DNA of 64,000 bases from JALHSW01 sp963720675 (GCA_963720675.1 CAVRGH010000010.1:1178001-1242000), one strand, 5' to 3'; positions 1 to 10,632 are shown, numbered from the stretch's first letter. Notes: a model not told the origin generated them from the sequence alone. Made by a program: numbers and translations.

Positions 1-918
1 CGATCCAGCGCCTTGCGGGTCGCAGGCACCGGCCCGATGCCCATGCGCTGCGGCTCCACCCCCGCGGTCGCGGCACCAACGACCCGAGCGATCGGTTCGA
101 CCCCCAATCGATCGACCGCCGGCTCGGTCGCGAGCAGCAAGGCGGCCGCTCCGTCGTTCAGTGGGCTCGAGTTCCCCGGAGTGACCGTTCCGTCGGCCGC
201 GAACGCGGGGCGCAGCGCCGTCAGCTTCTCGATCGTGGTGTCGGGTCGGGGGCCCTCGTCACGGGTGACCTCGGTGCCCTCACCGGTGGGCACCGGGACG
301 AGCTCGGCGTCGAACGCCCCGCCGTCTTGCGCCGCCACCGCCCGGCGGTGACTCTCGAGCGCGAACTGGTCCTGCGCCTCGCGGCCGATCCGGTATTCCC
401 GGGCGAGCACCTCGGCCGTCTCCCCCATCGAGATCGTGTACTCGCCCGAGAGCGCCGGGTTGACGAGCCGCCAGCCGAGCGCGGTGTCGACCAGCTCGGC
501 CGCGCCGCGGCAGTGGTTCCTCGGCCTTGGCCATGACGAAGGGTGCGCGACTCATGGACTCCACGCCCCCGGCGATCATCACCTCGCCCCGTCCTGCGAG
601 CAGCGCCGCGGCCGCCGTGTTCACCGCTTCGAGCCCGGAGCCGCACAGCCGGTTCACGGTCGCGCCACCGACCGCGAGGGGCAGCCCGGCGAGCAGCACC
701 GCCATGCGCGCGACGTTGCGGTTGTCCTCTCCCGCCTGGTTGGCGGCTCCGAGCCAGACCTCCTCGAGCTCCTCCGCGGCGACGGCCGGGTTGCGACGCA
801 GGAGATCGCCGACGACCAGCGCGGCGAGGTCGTCGGGCCGGACGCTCGACAACGCGCCGCGGAACCGGCCGACCGGAGTCCGGCAGGCGTCGACGACGAA
901 CACCGCGGGCGTGGTCAC
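1..918 (-). CDS. Acetyl-CoA acetyltransferase / 3-ketoacyl-CoA thiolase (partial, frame break)
   Basis: Thiolase-family enzyme that splits or condenses 3-ketoacyl-CoA with CoA, typically the last step of beta-oxidation-like degradation. The N-terminus reads [19 protein letters not shown], and the acyl-accepting cysteine is in [11 protein letters not shown] (about Cys92). After about residue 137, near base 510 in a G/C-rich run, the frame breaks. It resumes in another frame with [12 protein letters not shown] and [13 protein letters not shown] and continues off the left edge, so the C-terminal His and Cys motifs are not visible. The ATG overlaps the stop of the upstream hydroxyacyl-CoA dehydrogenase by four bases, indicating translational coupling. 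The break is probably a one-base sequence error because family residues continue on both sides. Confidence 0.88.
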
Positions 919-1805
919 GGTCGCCCCCCGGAGCCGCCCGGCGGCCAGTCGAAGAAGCCACGGCCCGACTTCTTGCCCAGGTCCCCACGAGCGACCTTTT
1001 CACGGAGCAGATCCGGGGGCACGAAGCGCGCTCCGAGCGTGGCGTGCAGATACTCCGCGATCGCGAGCCGGACATCGAGACCGACGAGATCCGTGAGACG
1101 CAGCGGACCCATGGGAAAGCGATACCCGAGCACCATCGCCCGGTCGATGTCGTCGGCGGACGCGACCCCTTCCTCGAGCATGCGGATCGCCTCGAGTCCG
1201 ATCGCCACGCCGAGGCGACTGCTCGCGAACCCCGGAGCATCGGCGACCTCGATGGCCTCCTTGCCGATCCCGACCGAAGCCGAACGCGCCACGGCGAGCG
1301 CGTCCGCGGTGGTCGCGGCCCCACGAACCAGCTCGACGAGCTGCGACGCCGGCACCGGGTTGAAGAAGTGCATTCCGAGGAATCGGTTCGGTCGCTCGAG
1401 ATCCGTCGCGAGCAGATCGATCGAGATCGAGCTCGTGTTGCTCGCGAGCACCGCGTCGCGACCGATCACCTGCTCCAGGCCGGTGAGCACGTCGCGCTTG
1501 AGCTCCGGAACCTCCGGCACCGCCTCGACCACGAGATCGGCCTCGCGCAAGGCCTTGCGATCGTCGGTCACCTCGAGACACCCGAGCGCGGTGTCGACGT
1601 CGGCCACGTGACCTCGTTCACCGGCACGGCGCACCGACGCGGTGATCGCCGACCGGGTCACCTCCGCACGCGTCGGATCGGACTCGACGACGACGACAGG
1701 GACTCCGACGGCGATGAACGCGTGTGCGATCCCCGCGCCCATCGTGCCCCCGCCCACGACGCCCATCCGCTCGACGTCGGGCGGCTCGGTGCTCATCGAT
1801 CCCAC
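915..1805 (-). CDS. 3-hydroxybutyryl-CoA (3-hydroxyacyl-CoA) dehydrogenase
   Basis: NAD-dependent oxidation of 3-hydroxyacyl-CoA to 3-ketoacyl-CoA, feeding the thiolase encoded immediately downstream. The N-terminus carries a Rossmann motif, GVVGGGTMGAGIAHAF. The family motif SNTSSISI and the catalytic-histidine motif MHFFNPVP follow in the middle, and the C-terminal dimerisation domain holds DRAMVLGYRFPMGPLRLTDLVGL. The 296 residues are the usual single-domain length (about 285), so this is not a FadB-type fusion. The start is GTG at 1805 or, equally plausibly, ATG at 1796 (MSTEPP); neither has a strong ribosome site. It lies 57 bases after the diiron gene and overlaps the thiolase start, suggesting one operon. 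The natural substrate is unknown; a PaaH-like role in aromatic acid degradation is possible. Confidence 0.92.
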   Translation of the reverse strand: MGSMSTEPPDVERMGVVGGGTMGAGIAHAFIAVGVPVVVVESDPTRAEVTRSAITASVRRAGERGHVADVDTALGCLEVTDDRKALREADLVVEAVPEVPELKRDVLTGLEQVIGRDAVLASNTSSISIDLLATDLERPNRFLGMHFFNPVPASQLVELVRGAATTADALAVARSASVGIGKEAIEVADAPGFASSRLGVAIGLEAIRMLEEGVASADDIDRAMVLGYRFPMGPLRLTDLVGLDVRLAIAEYLHATLGARFVPPDLLREKVARGDLGKKSGRGFFDWPPGGSGGRP

Positions 1806-1862
1806 GAGGCGGTGACCGTAGACGGGAAGCGGCGGAGAGACGAACGCGGATGGATGACGGGC

Positions 1863-2885
1863 TCAGAAGATCGGGATGATGTCCTCGGCGGTGATGTCAC
1901 CGACGTCGACCCCTTCGATGTCGAGCTCGGGGATCGCGGGGAACTCGATCCCCCATCGCTCGACGATCGTGCGAACACGCGCCATCGCGAGCTGCCAGTT
2001 CGCGGCCTGCTCGTCGTAGGACAGCACGCCGAGCCCCGCCTCGCGTGCGTAGTTCATGAGCACGCGATGGTTGTCCATGAAGTACGGCGTCAGCTCCCAG
2101 AACTGGTTGGGCGGCTCCCAGAGCACCATCGACAGGAACACGAAGCCGGCGCGGAGCTGCTTGGTCACCATCTCGCGGAGATCGTCGGTGAGCCCCGGCC
2201 ATTGCGAATCGAGGATCGTCAGGCAGATCTGGAGGTGACGAGACTCGTCCCTCCCGATCCGCTTGAACAGCTCGCGGAACGCTTCGTGGCGGGTGCCGGT
2301 CGCCATCCCGCGGAACAGCGTCGACGAGGCGACCTCGCCCATCATGAACGAGGTGAAGACGACGGCGAGCGGGTACTTGCCGAAGGAGCCCACGAAGCCG
2401 GTCCAGTAGCGACCGCCGTTGTGGTACAGCCAGCTGATGTTGTTGTGGAACGCGCGCTCGAGATCCGTCTGCGGCTCCCAGTCGAGCGGACCTCCGGGTA
2501 CGAAGCGCTGGATCGCGCGCTGGCACGCCTCCTCGTGGTTCACCTCGTCGCGGGTGATCGAGAAGAAGCACTTGCGGAGCGGGTCCTCTTCGTGATGCTC
2601 GAACGACTGCACCATCGCGTGCGCGAAGACCGGCGGTCCCGAGGCGTCGAAGTTGGCCAGCACCGCGAACCAGTACGCGATGCCGAGCTGCTCTTCGCGG
2701 GAGAACGCGGCCGGGTCGATGGACGCCCAGTCGAGATCGCTCGGGTTCCACACCTGCTCCTTCGCCCGCTCGTAGATCTCTGCGAGCTTCGGCGTCTCCA
2801 CCCGCCACTCGATCGGGAAGATGTTGGGCTGGGGAACGGTGGGAGGTGTGACGAACCCACCGTCCGGGACCACGAGCGCGGCCAT
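1863..2885 (-). CDS. Ferritin-like diiron protein (R2/AurF-like oxidase or oxygenase)
   Basis: A 340-residue all-helical protein with the four-helix diiron signature. A Glu in SREEQLG is followed by an ExxH pair in TRDEVNHEEA, a Glu in MMGEVASS, and a second ExxH pair in GRDESRHLQI. This E / ExxH / E / ExxH layout is shared by ribonucleotide reductase R2, AurF-type N-oxygenases and acyl desaturases. Which reaction it catalyses cannot be told from sequence. ATG at 2885 was chosen because AGGAGG lies four bases upstream and the protein beginning MAALVVPDGG fits; the longer frame has no ribosome site. It heads the operon with the hydroxyacyl-CoA dehydrogenase and thiolase, suggesting oxidation of an acyl or aromatic substrate before thiolysis. 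An ACCGA/TCGGT dyad lies just upstream. Confidence 0.75.
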   Translation of the reverse strand: MAALVVPDGGFVTPPTVPQPNIFPIEWRVETPKLAEIYERAKEQVWNPSDLDWASIDPAAFSREEQLGIAYWFAVLANFDASGPPVFAHAMVQSFEHHEEDPLRKCFFSITRDEVNHEEACQRAIQRFVPGGPLDWEPQTDLERAFHNNISWLYHNGGRYWTGFVGSFGKYPLAVVFTSFMMGEVASSTLFRGMATGTRHEAFRELFKRIGRDESRHLQICLTILDSQWPGLTDDLREMVTKQLRAGFVFLSMVLWEPPNQFWELTPYFMDNHRVLMNYAREAGLGVLSYDEQAANWQLAMARVRTIVERWGIEFPAIPELDIEGVDVGDITAEDIIPIF

Positions 2886-2923
2886 GTCTCCTCCTGGGAC
2901 CTCTCCGGAGCGAACCGGTACAG

Positions 2924-2937
2924 ACCGAACGGTCGGT
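2924..2937. promoter_or_regulatory. ACCGA-N4-TCGGT dyad upstream of the diiron gene
   Basis: The sequence ACCGAACGGTCGGT has perfect five-base arms and sits about 40 bases upstream of the diiron gene start. Related ACCGA/TCGGT-like dyads precede the acyl-CoA synthetase (28728) and an SDR gene (33589). The shape suits a TetR-family operator; the cognate regulator is unknown. Confidence 0.45.
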
Positions 2938-3009
2938 CGGGAGACCCTACCGCGCCGTGCCGGCGCGGGCAACGATCGCGCCCCGCCGGCGGGCCCGGTG
3001 GGAGCTCCC

Positions 3010-3468
3010 TCAGGGGGCGAGCTCGGCCTTGTAGCGCTCGACGGCCTTGACGACCGAGTCGGTGTCGATCACCACGCCCCGGCTGCCGTCCTCGTTGATG
3101 ACCTGGAGCGGACCGTGGGTGATGAAGAGCATGGTGGTCTCGGTGTCGGGCGGGTCCTCGGTGTGGCGGAAGCCGCCCATCTCGTACGCGTAGCTCCCCG
3201 GACCGAGGTGCTCGGTACCGAAGGTGAGCTCCCCCTCGAGGACGAAGTACTCCGCCGACGCGAAGTGCTTGTGCATGGGGCCCTTCACGCCTTCGGCGAT
3301 CCTCAGGAGGAAGATCATCCCGCCGGTCTCGGGGATCGTGCGCAACAGCTTGATCCACGAGCCCTCGATCCCGGGCTGCGGCACCCACGGCATGTCCTGG
3401 GAGTGGATGATCCCGCTCGTGGACCCGATCAGGTACTCCGGCGGGCGTTGGGTGGTGGTGCTCGACAT
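3010..3468 (-). CDS. Single-domain cupin protein
   Basis: A 152-residue cupin, a small beta-barrel that often binds Fe, Mn or Zn. The metal motif 1 lies in GPMHKHFASAEYFVLEGEL (two His and a Glu), and motif 2 lies around GSYAYEMGGFRHTED. The family resembles 2,4'-dihydroxyacetophenone-dioxygenase-like cupins and related uncharacterised proteins in catabolic clusters, so an oxygenase or isomerase role is possible but unproven. ATG at 3468 is preceded by GAGGAGGGGG. A TTGACA-N17-TAGATT promoter lies upstream (3501-3529). It is divergent from the CoA ligase at 3648. A second cupin of the same kind is at 37101. Confidence 0.8.
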   Translation of the reverse strand: MSSTTTQRPPEYLIGSTSGIIHSQDMPWVPQPGIEGSWIKLLRTIPETGGMIFLLRIAEGVKGPMHKHFASAEYFVLEGELTFGTEHLGPGSYAYEMGGFRHTEDPPDTETTMLFITHGPLQVINEDGSRGVVIDTDSVVKAVERYKAELAP

Positions 3469-3489
3469 CGCGGTTCCCCCTCCTCGGAA

Positions 3490-3529
3490 TGTTCTACATA
3501 AATCTAGACTTGGCCTCAATATCTGTCAA
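3490..3529 (-). promoter_or_regulatory. Promoter of the cupin gene with overlapping TGTAGAACA dyad
   Basis: Read on the minus strand, TTGACA (3524-3529), 17 bases, then TAGATT (3501-3506) matches a vegetative sigma promoter of the actinomycete TAGRRT type. Immediately downstream is TGTAGAACA (3490-3498), an inverted repeat with TGT and ACA arms. It is one of five related sites found in divergent intergenic regions (see 11631, 16096, 19036, 41517). Confidence 0.55.
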
Positions 3530-3573
3530 CATCGCCGCGCCCCGCACTCCCTCCCACGTTCCCCCGGAATTGG

Positions 3574-3612
3574 TCTACACCGCTTTCGCCCGACGCCAGG
3601 TTGTTGTAGACC
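3574..3612. promoter_or_regulatory. Bipartite TCTACA-N25-TGTAGACC element before the benzoate-CoA ligase
   Basis: GGTCTACA (3572-3579) and TGTAGACC (3605-3612) form a perfect eight-base inverted repeat 25 bases apart, about 36 bases upstream of the ligase start. The right half extends to GTTGTTGTAGACC (3600-3612). The boxC promoter carries the same arrangement with identical spacing and a 12-of-13 match (32756-32768). This suggests one regulator controls both parts of a benzoyl-CoA pathway. Confidence 0.6.
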
Positions 3613-3647
3613 GTTCGCCGAGCGTCGGCGAGTCGAACGGGGGGACC

Positions 3648-5213
<1,566 letters not shown>

Positions 5214-5214
5214 G

Positions 5215-6173
5215 ATGCCCGTGCACCCGCAAGCCCAGCAGTTCCTCGACCAGGCCGCCGGGCAACCGGCGATCAACGAGATGGAGCTCAGCGACGCCCG
5301 GGCGATGATGGACGGCTTCAACCTGCTCGCGGGCGACCCGCCCGACGTCGCGAGCGTCGAGAACCGGGACCATCCCGGGCCCCGCGGGGCCGCTTCGGAT
5401 CCGCGTCTATCGACCGACCGGCACGAGCCCCGACGATCGACCGCCGGTGACCGTCTACTTCCACGCCGGCGGGTTCGTCGTGGGCAGCCTCGACAGTCAC
5501 GACACGCTCTGCCGCTCCCTGGCAAACCGGGCACAGTGCGCGGTCGTCGCGCGTCGACTACCGCCGGGCGCCCGAGCACAAGTTCCCGGCTGCGGTCGAC
5601 GACGCGTTCGCCGCGCTCCGATGGGTCGCGGGGAACGGCGACGAGATCGCCGTCGACGGCAGCCGCCTCGCGGTCGTCGGCGACAGCGTGGGTGGTGGAC
5701 TCGCCACCATCGTCTCGATCCTGGCGCGAGACGCGGGGGGTCCTGCCCTCCGCCTCCAGGTGATGGTGTACCCCGACGTCGACTGGCGCTTCGAGTCGCC
5801 GTCGTGGACGGAGTACGACCACGACTACTTCGTGACGGCCGAGACCGGCCGTTGGTTTCGTGAGATGTACTTCACGAGCCCCGACGAGTGGGGTGACTGG
5901 CGGGCATCGCCACTGCGGTGCCCCGATCTGTCCGGCCTCCCGCCCGCGTTGCTCCTGTATCCGGAGTACAACGTCGCGCGCAGCGACATGGAGGCGTACG
6001 GTCAGCGTCTGCGGGACGCGGGTGTCCCGACCACGATCACCATGTACGAAGGCATGCTGATGGGCTGGTGGGCGATGGGCAGCATCATGGACGCGGCCCA
6101 CGACGCGATCGCCGAGGTGAGCGGCGCGCTCTGCGACGCGCTCGGGACTGCGGCCGGCGCGAGCCCCACGTGA
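5215..6173 (+). CDS. Alpha/beta hydrolase, hormone-sensitive-lipase (HSL) family, two frame breaks
   Basis: Carboxylesterase/lipase-like enzyme beginning [19 protein letters not shown] one base after the ligase stop. The oxyanion motif is [19 protein letters not shown] (HAGG instead of the usual HGGG). The nucleophile motif reads [13 protein letters not shown], with Ser in GDSVGG. The frame breaks near 5385 (a run of C and G after GPRG) and again near 5555 (before [16 protein letters not shown], which is in a third frame). Conserved sequence continues each time, so indels in the assembly are likely. The next gene's GTG overlaps this stop. It is a paralog of the neighbouring hydrolase, and the same N-terminal HAQAQ-like start suggests duplication. 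It may cleave an ester or lactone intermediate. Confidence 0.82.
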
Positions 6174-7099
6174 CCGTGCACGCCCAGGCCCAGGCGGTCA
6201 TCGACCTCCTGGCCAAGGGGCCGGCACCCCACGAGGCGCCGATCGAGGTCTCGCGCGCCGCGCTCGACGCCGGCGACGTCCTCGCGGGCGAGCTCGAGGA
6301 GGTGGCCGAGGTCGAGGATCTCGAGGCCCCCGGGCCGCTCGGACCCATCCCCATCCGGGTGTACCGGCCGAGTACGGACACGGTGCTCCCGGTGGCGGTC
6401 TTCCTGCACGGCGGCGGGTTCACCGCGGGCAGCCTGGCGAGTCATGACCGGCTCTGTCGCGCCCTCGCGAACCGGAGCGGCTGCACCGTCGCCGCCGTCG
6501 ACTATCGGCTCGCCCCCGAACACCGTTTCCCGGCCGGCATCGAGGACGCGTACGCCGCCACGAGCTGGGTGTCCGAGCACGCAGACCGGCTGCGGGTGGA
6601 TCCCACGCGACTTGCGGTCGGCGGCGACAGCGGCGGCGGCACCTTCGCCAGCTCAGTCGCACTGCTGGCCCGCGACCGCGGCGGCCCACGGATCGCGTTC
6701 CAGTACCTCGTCAACCCGGGTGGACTCGACTACGACTACACGCGCCCGTCGTGCACGGACAACGCCGACGGCTGCTTCCTGACCCTGGATCTGGTTCGCT
6801 GGATCGAGGATCAGTACTTCGCGGACCCCGCCGACAAGGCGCAGCCCCTCGCCGCGCTCAACGCGGCCTCGGACCTCAGCGGTCTACCCCCGGCACTCGT
6901 CCAGACCGCCGAGCACGACCCGGTGCGGGACCAGGGGACGGTCCTGGTGCAGCGCCTACGCGACGCCGGCGTCACGGTGGAGCACACCGACTACCCCGGC
7001 ATGATCCACGGGTTCGTCAACTTCAAGGGCAAGATCGACGACGGCGAGCGAGCGCTCGACGAGCTCGCCGCGGCCCTCAGGCAGGCGCTCGATGCCTGA
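6170..7099 (+). CDS. Alpha/beta hydrolase, HSL family
   Basis: A 309-residue esterase/lipase-like hydrolase. The oxyanion-hole motif is [11 protein letters not shown], the nucleophile elbow is [12 protein letters not shown], the acid is probably the Asp in [11 protein letters not shown], and the catalytic His is in [31 protein letters not shown] is the typical HSL segment. The GTG at 6170 overlaps the previous stop (GTGA) and gives a start aligned with the paralog upstream (V/M-HxQAQ); GTG at 6176 is an alternative. It overlaps the next gene by eight bases, so the four genes from 3648 to 8040 are probably one transcript. Substrate is unknown. Confidence 0.9.
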   Translation: MTVHAQAQAVIDLLAKGPAPHEAPIEVSRAALDAGDVLAGELEEVAEVEDLEAPGPLGPIPIRVYRPSTDTVLPVAVFLHGGGFTAGSLASHDRLCRALANRSGCTVAAVDYRLAPEHRFPAGIEDAYAATSWVSEHADRLRVDPTRLAVGGDSGGGTFASSVALLARDRGGPRIAFQYLVNPGGLDYDYTRPSCTDNADGCFLTLDLVRWIEDQYFADPADKAQPLAALNAASDLSGLPPALVQTAEHDPVRDQGTVLVQRLRDAGVTVEHTDYPGMIHGFVNFKGKIDDGERALDELAAALRQALDA

Positions 7100-8040
7100 C
7101 ACCCACGAGCTGCGCGACGACGCCCGAGTGCTCGTCGCCGGAGTGGGAGCGATCGGCGGATGGCTGCTCGCGCGCTTGACCCAGCACGGCACCGACGTCA
7201 CGGGTTGGGTACGGGGCGACGCCGCCAAACGGCTCGGTGCGGGTGATCCGTTCACCCTCGAGGGCCCCGACGGCGACTGGGCCGGTCCGGTCGCGGTCAC
7301 CACCTCGCCGAAGGGCAGCTGGGACCTGATCATCGTCGCGGTGAAGTCCCAGGACACGGCGGTCGTCGCGGCCGACCTCCCCGCGGCGCGGCTCGTCGAG
7401 CGCGCAGAACGGCGTCGAGAACCCTGACATCCTGCGCCGCACGCACACCGCGGTCGACGCAGCGGTCGTCTACTGCGGCGCCGAACGCCTCGGCCCGGCC
7501 CACGTCCGCACCGAGCTGCCCAACGCGCACCTCGTCGTCCAGGACGCCGACCTTGCTGCGTGGTTCGTGCGCCACGGGGTCGCGACCGAGATCACGGCAG
7601 ACGTCCGTGCTGCTTCGTGGCGCAAGCTGCTCGGGAACGTGGCCGGCAACAGCCTCACCGCGATCACCGGTTCCAGGTTCGGGGCCCTGCTCGCGATTCC
7701 CGAGATCCACTCGGTCGCGCGCGCTGCGATCACGGAGACCGCCGCGGTCGCGCGGGCCGAGGGCGTCGTTCTCGACGATCGCGATGTGGAGATGGTCGTG
7801 CACACGATCCTCGACATGCCGCCCGAGAAGACCACTTCGACGCTGCAGGACCTGCAAGCCGGTCGCCCGTTCGAGACCGACGGGATCACCGGCGTGGTCG
7901 TGCGCAAGGCGGAGGCGCACGACATCGACGTGCCGACCGTCCGCACCCTCGACGCGCTCCTCCGAGTGCGCTCGCCGCGTGCAGATCCGGACGTCCGCGC
8001 GGCTCGCGGTGTGCACCCACCCGGATCGGAAGGACAGTAG
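7092..8040 (+). CDS. Ketopantoate reductase-like (ApbA/PanE) dehydrogenase, frame break
   Basis: NADPH-dependent 2-dehydropantoate 2-reductase fold. The N-terminal Rossmann domain has VLVAGVGAIGGWLLARL, and the C-terminal helical domain has the catalytic-lysine motif SWRKLLGNVAGNSLTAI. The frame breaks near 7400, after AADLPAARLVE, and continues in another frame to the TAG at 8038. The total size (about 315 residues) is normal for the family. In a catabolic operon the protein is more likely to reduce some other 2-oxo acid than ketopantoate, as many paralogs in this family do. It starts inside the end of the upstream hydrolase gene (ATGCCTGA). Confidence 0.82.
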
Positions 8041-8042
8041 CC

Positions 8043-8531
8043 ATGAGCGACGCGACCTCCCTCGAGGAGCTCCTCGAGCGTCAGGCGGTGATCGACGCAT
8101 GCACGCGGTATGCGGACGCGGTCGACCGCACGGCCCGGGAGCTCTCCGACGAGTCCTTTGCCCACTACGCCACGACGATGACCGAGGACTGCGTCGTCGA
8201 CTACGGACCGCTCGGATGCTTCGCGTCGCGCGACGATTGGATCGCGTTCGCGAGGGGTCTCGCGGCGCGTGGTGGTCTGTGCCACCACCTGTACGCCAAC
8301 TTCTTCGTCGTGATCGAGGGCGATCGGGCACGCGCACGCTTCCACGCGCAGGCGATGCACTTCTGGCCGGACGAGCCCGTCGACCGTCAGCTGCTCGTCG
8401 GGGCGGCGATCTTCGACAACGAGCTGCGACGCACGCCCGAAGGCTGGAAGCTCTCGCGCGTACAGCCCAACGTGCAGTTCACACACGACCCCGGTGGCGC
8501 GGCCGCCCGGATGTTTGCACTGGACTCCTAG
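8043..8531 (+). CDS. SnoaL-like (NTF2-fold) protein
   Basis: A 162-residue alpha+beta barrel protein of the SnoaL_4 / ring-hydroxylating-dioxygenase small-subunit type. It starts SLEELLERQAVIDACTRYADAVDR, the typical helix 1, and ends with the family pattern EGWKLSRVQPNVQF. Such proteins act as isomerases, dehydratases, cyclases or small subunits of Rieske oxygenases. No catalytic residues can be assigned confidently. ATG at 8043 is two bases after the previous stop, making it the last gene of the ligase operon. It converges with a second SnoaL-like gene three bases away on the other strand. Confidence 0.8.
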   Translation: MSDATSLEELLERQAVIDACTRYADAVDRTARELSDESFAHYATTMTEDCVVDYGPLGCFASRDDWIAFARGLAARGGLCHHLYANFFVVIEGDRARARFHAQAMHFWPDEPVDRQLLVGAAIFDNELRRTPEGWKLSRVQPNVQFTHDPGGAAARMFALDS

Positions 8532-8534
8532 GAG

Positions 8535-8990
8535 TCAGCCGGCGTAGATCTTCGCGATCTCGGGTGGCTCCCACGTGTGGTGCACGTTGAGGCGGCTGAT
8601 GCGCCAGCCGTCAGGGGCGCGGACGGCATCGACCTCATAGCGGCCACCGGCGGGGACGAGCTGGTAGCCCGCACCCAGGTCCACCTCGTGCCATGCGTGC
8701 AGGAAGGCCCAGACCTTCGCGGTGTCGCCGTCGAGGTCGACCTCGACGTTGCTCACGTAGTGCTGCCAGAGCTGGATCGTCGGCGGTGCGTTGCTGATGA
8801 CCGCGAGGAACATCTCGCTCCCGTCGATCGGCGGGATCATGCCGCCGTGCTCGGCATGCAGATCTTCCGTGATGCACGAACGCAACCCCACGAGGTCGGC
8901 GTCGTCGAGCGTGCGGCAGTAGCGGCTCAAGAGGTCGACGAGCGCGTTGCGATCCTCGATGGCCCGGAGCCGCTGGTCCAGATCGGTCAT
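8535..8990 (-). CDS. SnoaL-like (NTF2-fold) protein
   Basis: A 151-residue SnoaL_4-type protein: LRAIEDRNALVDLLSRYCRTLDDAD forms helix 1, and PDGWRISRLNVHHTWEPPE is the terminal strand. It is distantly related to the convergent protein at 8043. Start ATG at 8990 follows the FAD oxidase gene with only ten bases between them, so it is probably co-transcribed with the oxidase. It may be an isomerase or dehydratase acting with the oxidase or with Rieske enzymes nearby. Function is unknown. Confidence 0.8.
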   Translation of the reverse strand: MTDLDQRLRAIEDRNALVDLLSRYCRTLDDADLVGLRSCITEDLHAEHGGMIPPIDGSEMFLAVISNAPPTIQLWQHYVSNVEVDLDGDTAKVWAFLHAWHEVDLGAGYQLVPAGGRYEVDAVRAPDGWRISRLNVHHTWEPPEIAKIYAG

Positions 8991-9000
8991 GTCGACTCCC

Positions 9001-10605
9001 TCACTCGAGACCGAGAACGCCGGGGTTGAGCAGGCGATCAGGATCGACGATCGTCTTCACGCCCTCGAGCACGTCCCAGGCGACCGTGCCGGACAGAGCG
9101 TCCCGGTAGGGATACACCTTCCCGATCTGGATGTGTACGGCACCGATCTCACGGAACATCGCGATCATCCGCCTCCGCAGATCGAGCACCGCATCCCGTC
9201 CGGCGTCGTTGCTCGGCGCGTCACCGAACTCCGCGCGCTGCTCGTCCGACGCCCACGACGCTCGGTACTCACTGAGCCGGTCGGGCCAGAACAGGATCGG
9301 CTCGATCCCGAAGCCGTGCCCACCCAGCAGGTAGTTGCGGACGAGGTAGATGCCGTGCTCCCGCATGAGGTCGGTGTTGTCGGCCTCGAAGCGGTCGAGG
9401 GCGTCGATCGCGCCCTCGGCTCCCGACAAGGGGAACATGGCGTTCGACGGGAACCCGGCCTCGCCGTGCTTGCCGACCATCAGCGGATGGATCGGCTGGA
9501 AGGTGGCGTACCGCATGCCGAGCATCATCGCGGGCGAGATCGACCTGCCGCCGTGGCGGCGCGCGATCTTGCGCACCTTTGCGAGGTTGCGATCCGCCGC
9601 GGCCTGATCGGAGGCGTCGCACGCGACGTTCAGCGACCACTTCACCTTGGCGAGGTACTTCATCCCTCCCGGACGCGCGGCACGCAGGAGGTGTCGCAGC
9701 ACTCGCGGCTTGCTGTCGGTCGCCGCGAGCGCGCTGCGCACGAGCGCCCGCATCTCCTCCTTGGGTGGGGGTGGCATCTCGGCCATGACCGTGTTCATGA
9801 ACGCATCCGCGCCGATGCAGTCGGACACCGGCACGCTCCGGCAGATCTCGATCTGCGCGCGTGCCATCGCCTTTCCGTCGTCGAACGCGAAACACCCGAA
9901 CGCGCTGCCTCCGGGCGCGGGATCGAGCAGGAGGGTGATCTGGGTCTTGATCCCGAATGCCCCTGAGTCCGACACGAACAAGGCTCCGAGGTCGGGTCCG
10001 AAGTGCCGGGTGAAGGGTGCCGTGCCCGCCGCGGCCCCCGAGCCGGTACGAAGGACACGGCCGTCACCGAGGACGACCTCGAGTCCGAGCAATCGGTCGC
10101 TGAGGAATCCGCGCCCGACGCCCACCGAGTTCTGCGAGAGCGTTCCGCCGACCGTGGCGTGCAAACCGGAGAGCGTGCCGCCGAAGACGATCGTCATGCC
10201 GGTGCCGTCGAGCTCGTCGACCAGCTGCGCCCACGTGACACCGGGTTCGACGGTGACGTATCGGTCATCGAGGTTGACCTCGACGATCCGGTCCAGGCGA
10301 CGAAGGTCGAAGATGATCGTGTCGGATCGTGATGGCGTGTGGGCCAGCGTGTACGACATGCCGCCACCGCGTGCGACGACCGCGAGACCCGCGCCCCTCG
10401 CGATCCGCAGGGTCTCGGCGACCTCGGCCGTCGATGCCGGGCGCACGACGGCGATCGGCAGCGGGACTTCGGCGTCGGTGAAGTCCGCCGCATGCCACCG
10501 GCGCTCGGCTTCGTCGAGCACCACGCTCTCGTCCCCCAGCACGCTCCGGAGCTGTTCGATCGCGCGCTCGACGTCGGCACGGTGTGGAGTCACGGTCGCA
10601 GTCAT
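9001..10605 (-). CDS. FAD-binding oxidase (GlcD / vanillyl-alcohol-oxidase family)
   Basis: A 534-residue flavoprotein. The N-terminal PCMH-type FAD domain contains PIAVVRPASTAEVAETLRIA, the pyrophosphate loop VVARGGGMSY, and GGTLSGLHATVGGTLSQNSVGVG. The C-terminal FAD-oxidase cap ends with WDVLEGVKTIVDPDRLLNPG, a motif typical of the glycolate oxidase / vanillyl-alcohol oxidase group. It probably oxidises an alcohol, 2-hydroxy acid or phenolic substrate and passes electrons to oxygen or an acceptor. Start ATG at 10605 follows a gap of 27 bases after the hydrolase, and a SnoaL gene follows, so the unit 8535-11607 looks like a three-gene operon transcribed from the 11.6 kb divergent region. 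Confidence 0.88.
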   Translation of the reverse strand: MTATVTPHRADVERAIEQLRSVLGDESVVLDEAERRWHAADFTDAEVPLPIAVVRPASTAEVAETLRIARGAGLAVVARGGGMSYTLAHTPSRSDTIIFDLRRLDRIVEVNLDDRYVTVEPGVTWAQLVDELDGTGMTIVFGGTLSGLHATVGGTLSQNSVGVGRGFLSDRLLGLEVVLGDGRVLRTGSGAAAGTAPFTRHFGPDLGALFVSDSGAFGIKTQITLLLDPAPGGSAFGCFAFDDGKAMARAQIEICRSVPVSDCIGADAFMNTVMAEMPPPPKEEMRALVRSALAATDSKPRVLRHLLRAARPGGMKYLAKVKWSLNVACDASDQAAADRNLAKVRKIARRHGGRSISPAMMLGMRYATFQPIHPLMVGKHGEAGFPSNAMFPLSGAEGAIDALDRFEADNTDLMREHGIYLVRNYLLGGHGFGIEPILFWPDRLSEYRASWASDEQRAEFGDAPSNDAGRDAVLDLRRRMIAMFREIGAVHIQIGKVYPYRDALSGTVAWDVLEGVKTIVDPDRLLNPGVLGLE

Positions 10606-10632
10606 CGATTTCCCCCTCGGTGACGCTGCTCG

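Noticed and set aside
543..3050. Long open frame on the plus strand across the thiolase, dehydrogenase and diiron genes
   Set aside because: It is a shadow created by high GC and codon bias of the real minus-strand genes; its translation is Arg/Asp-rich and matches no family.
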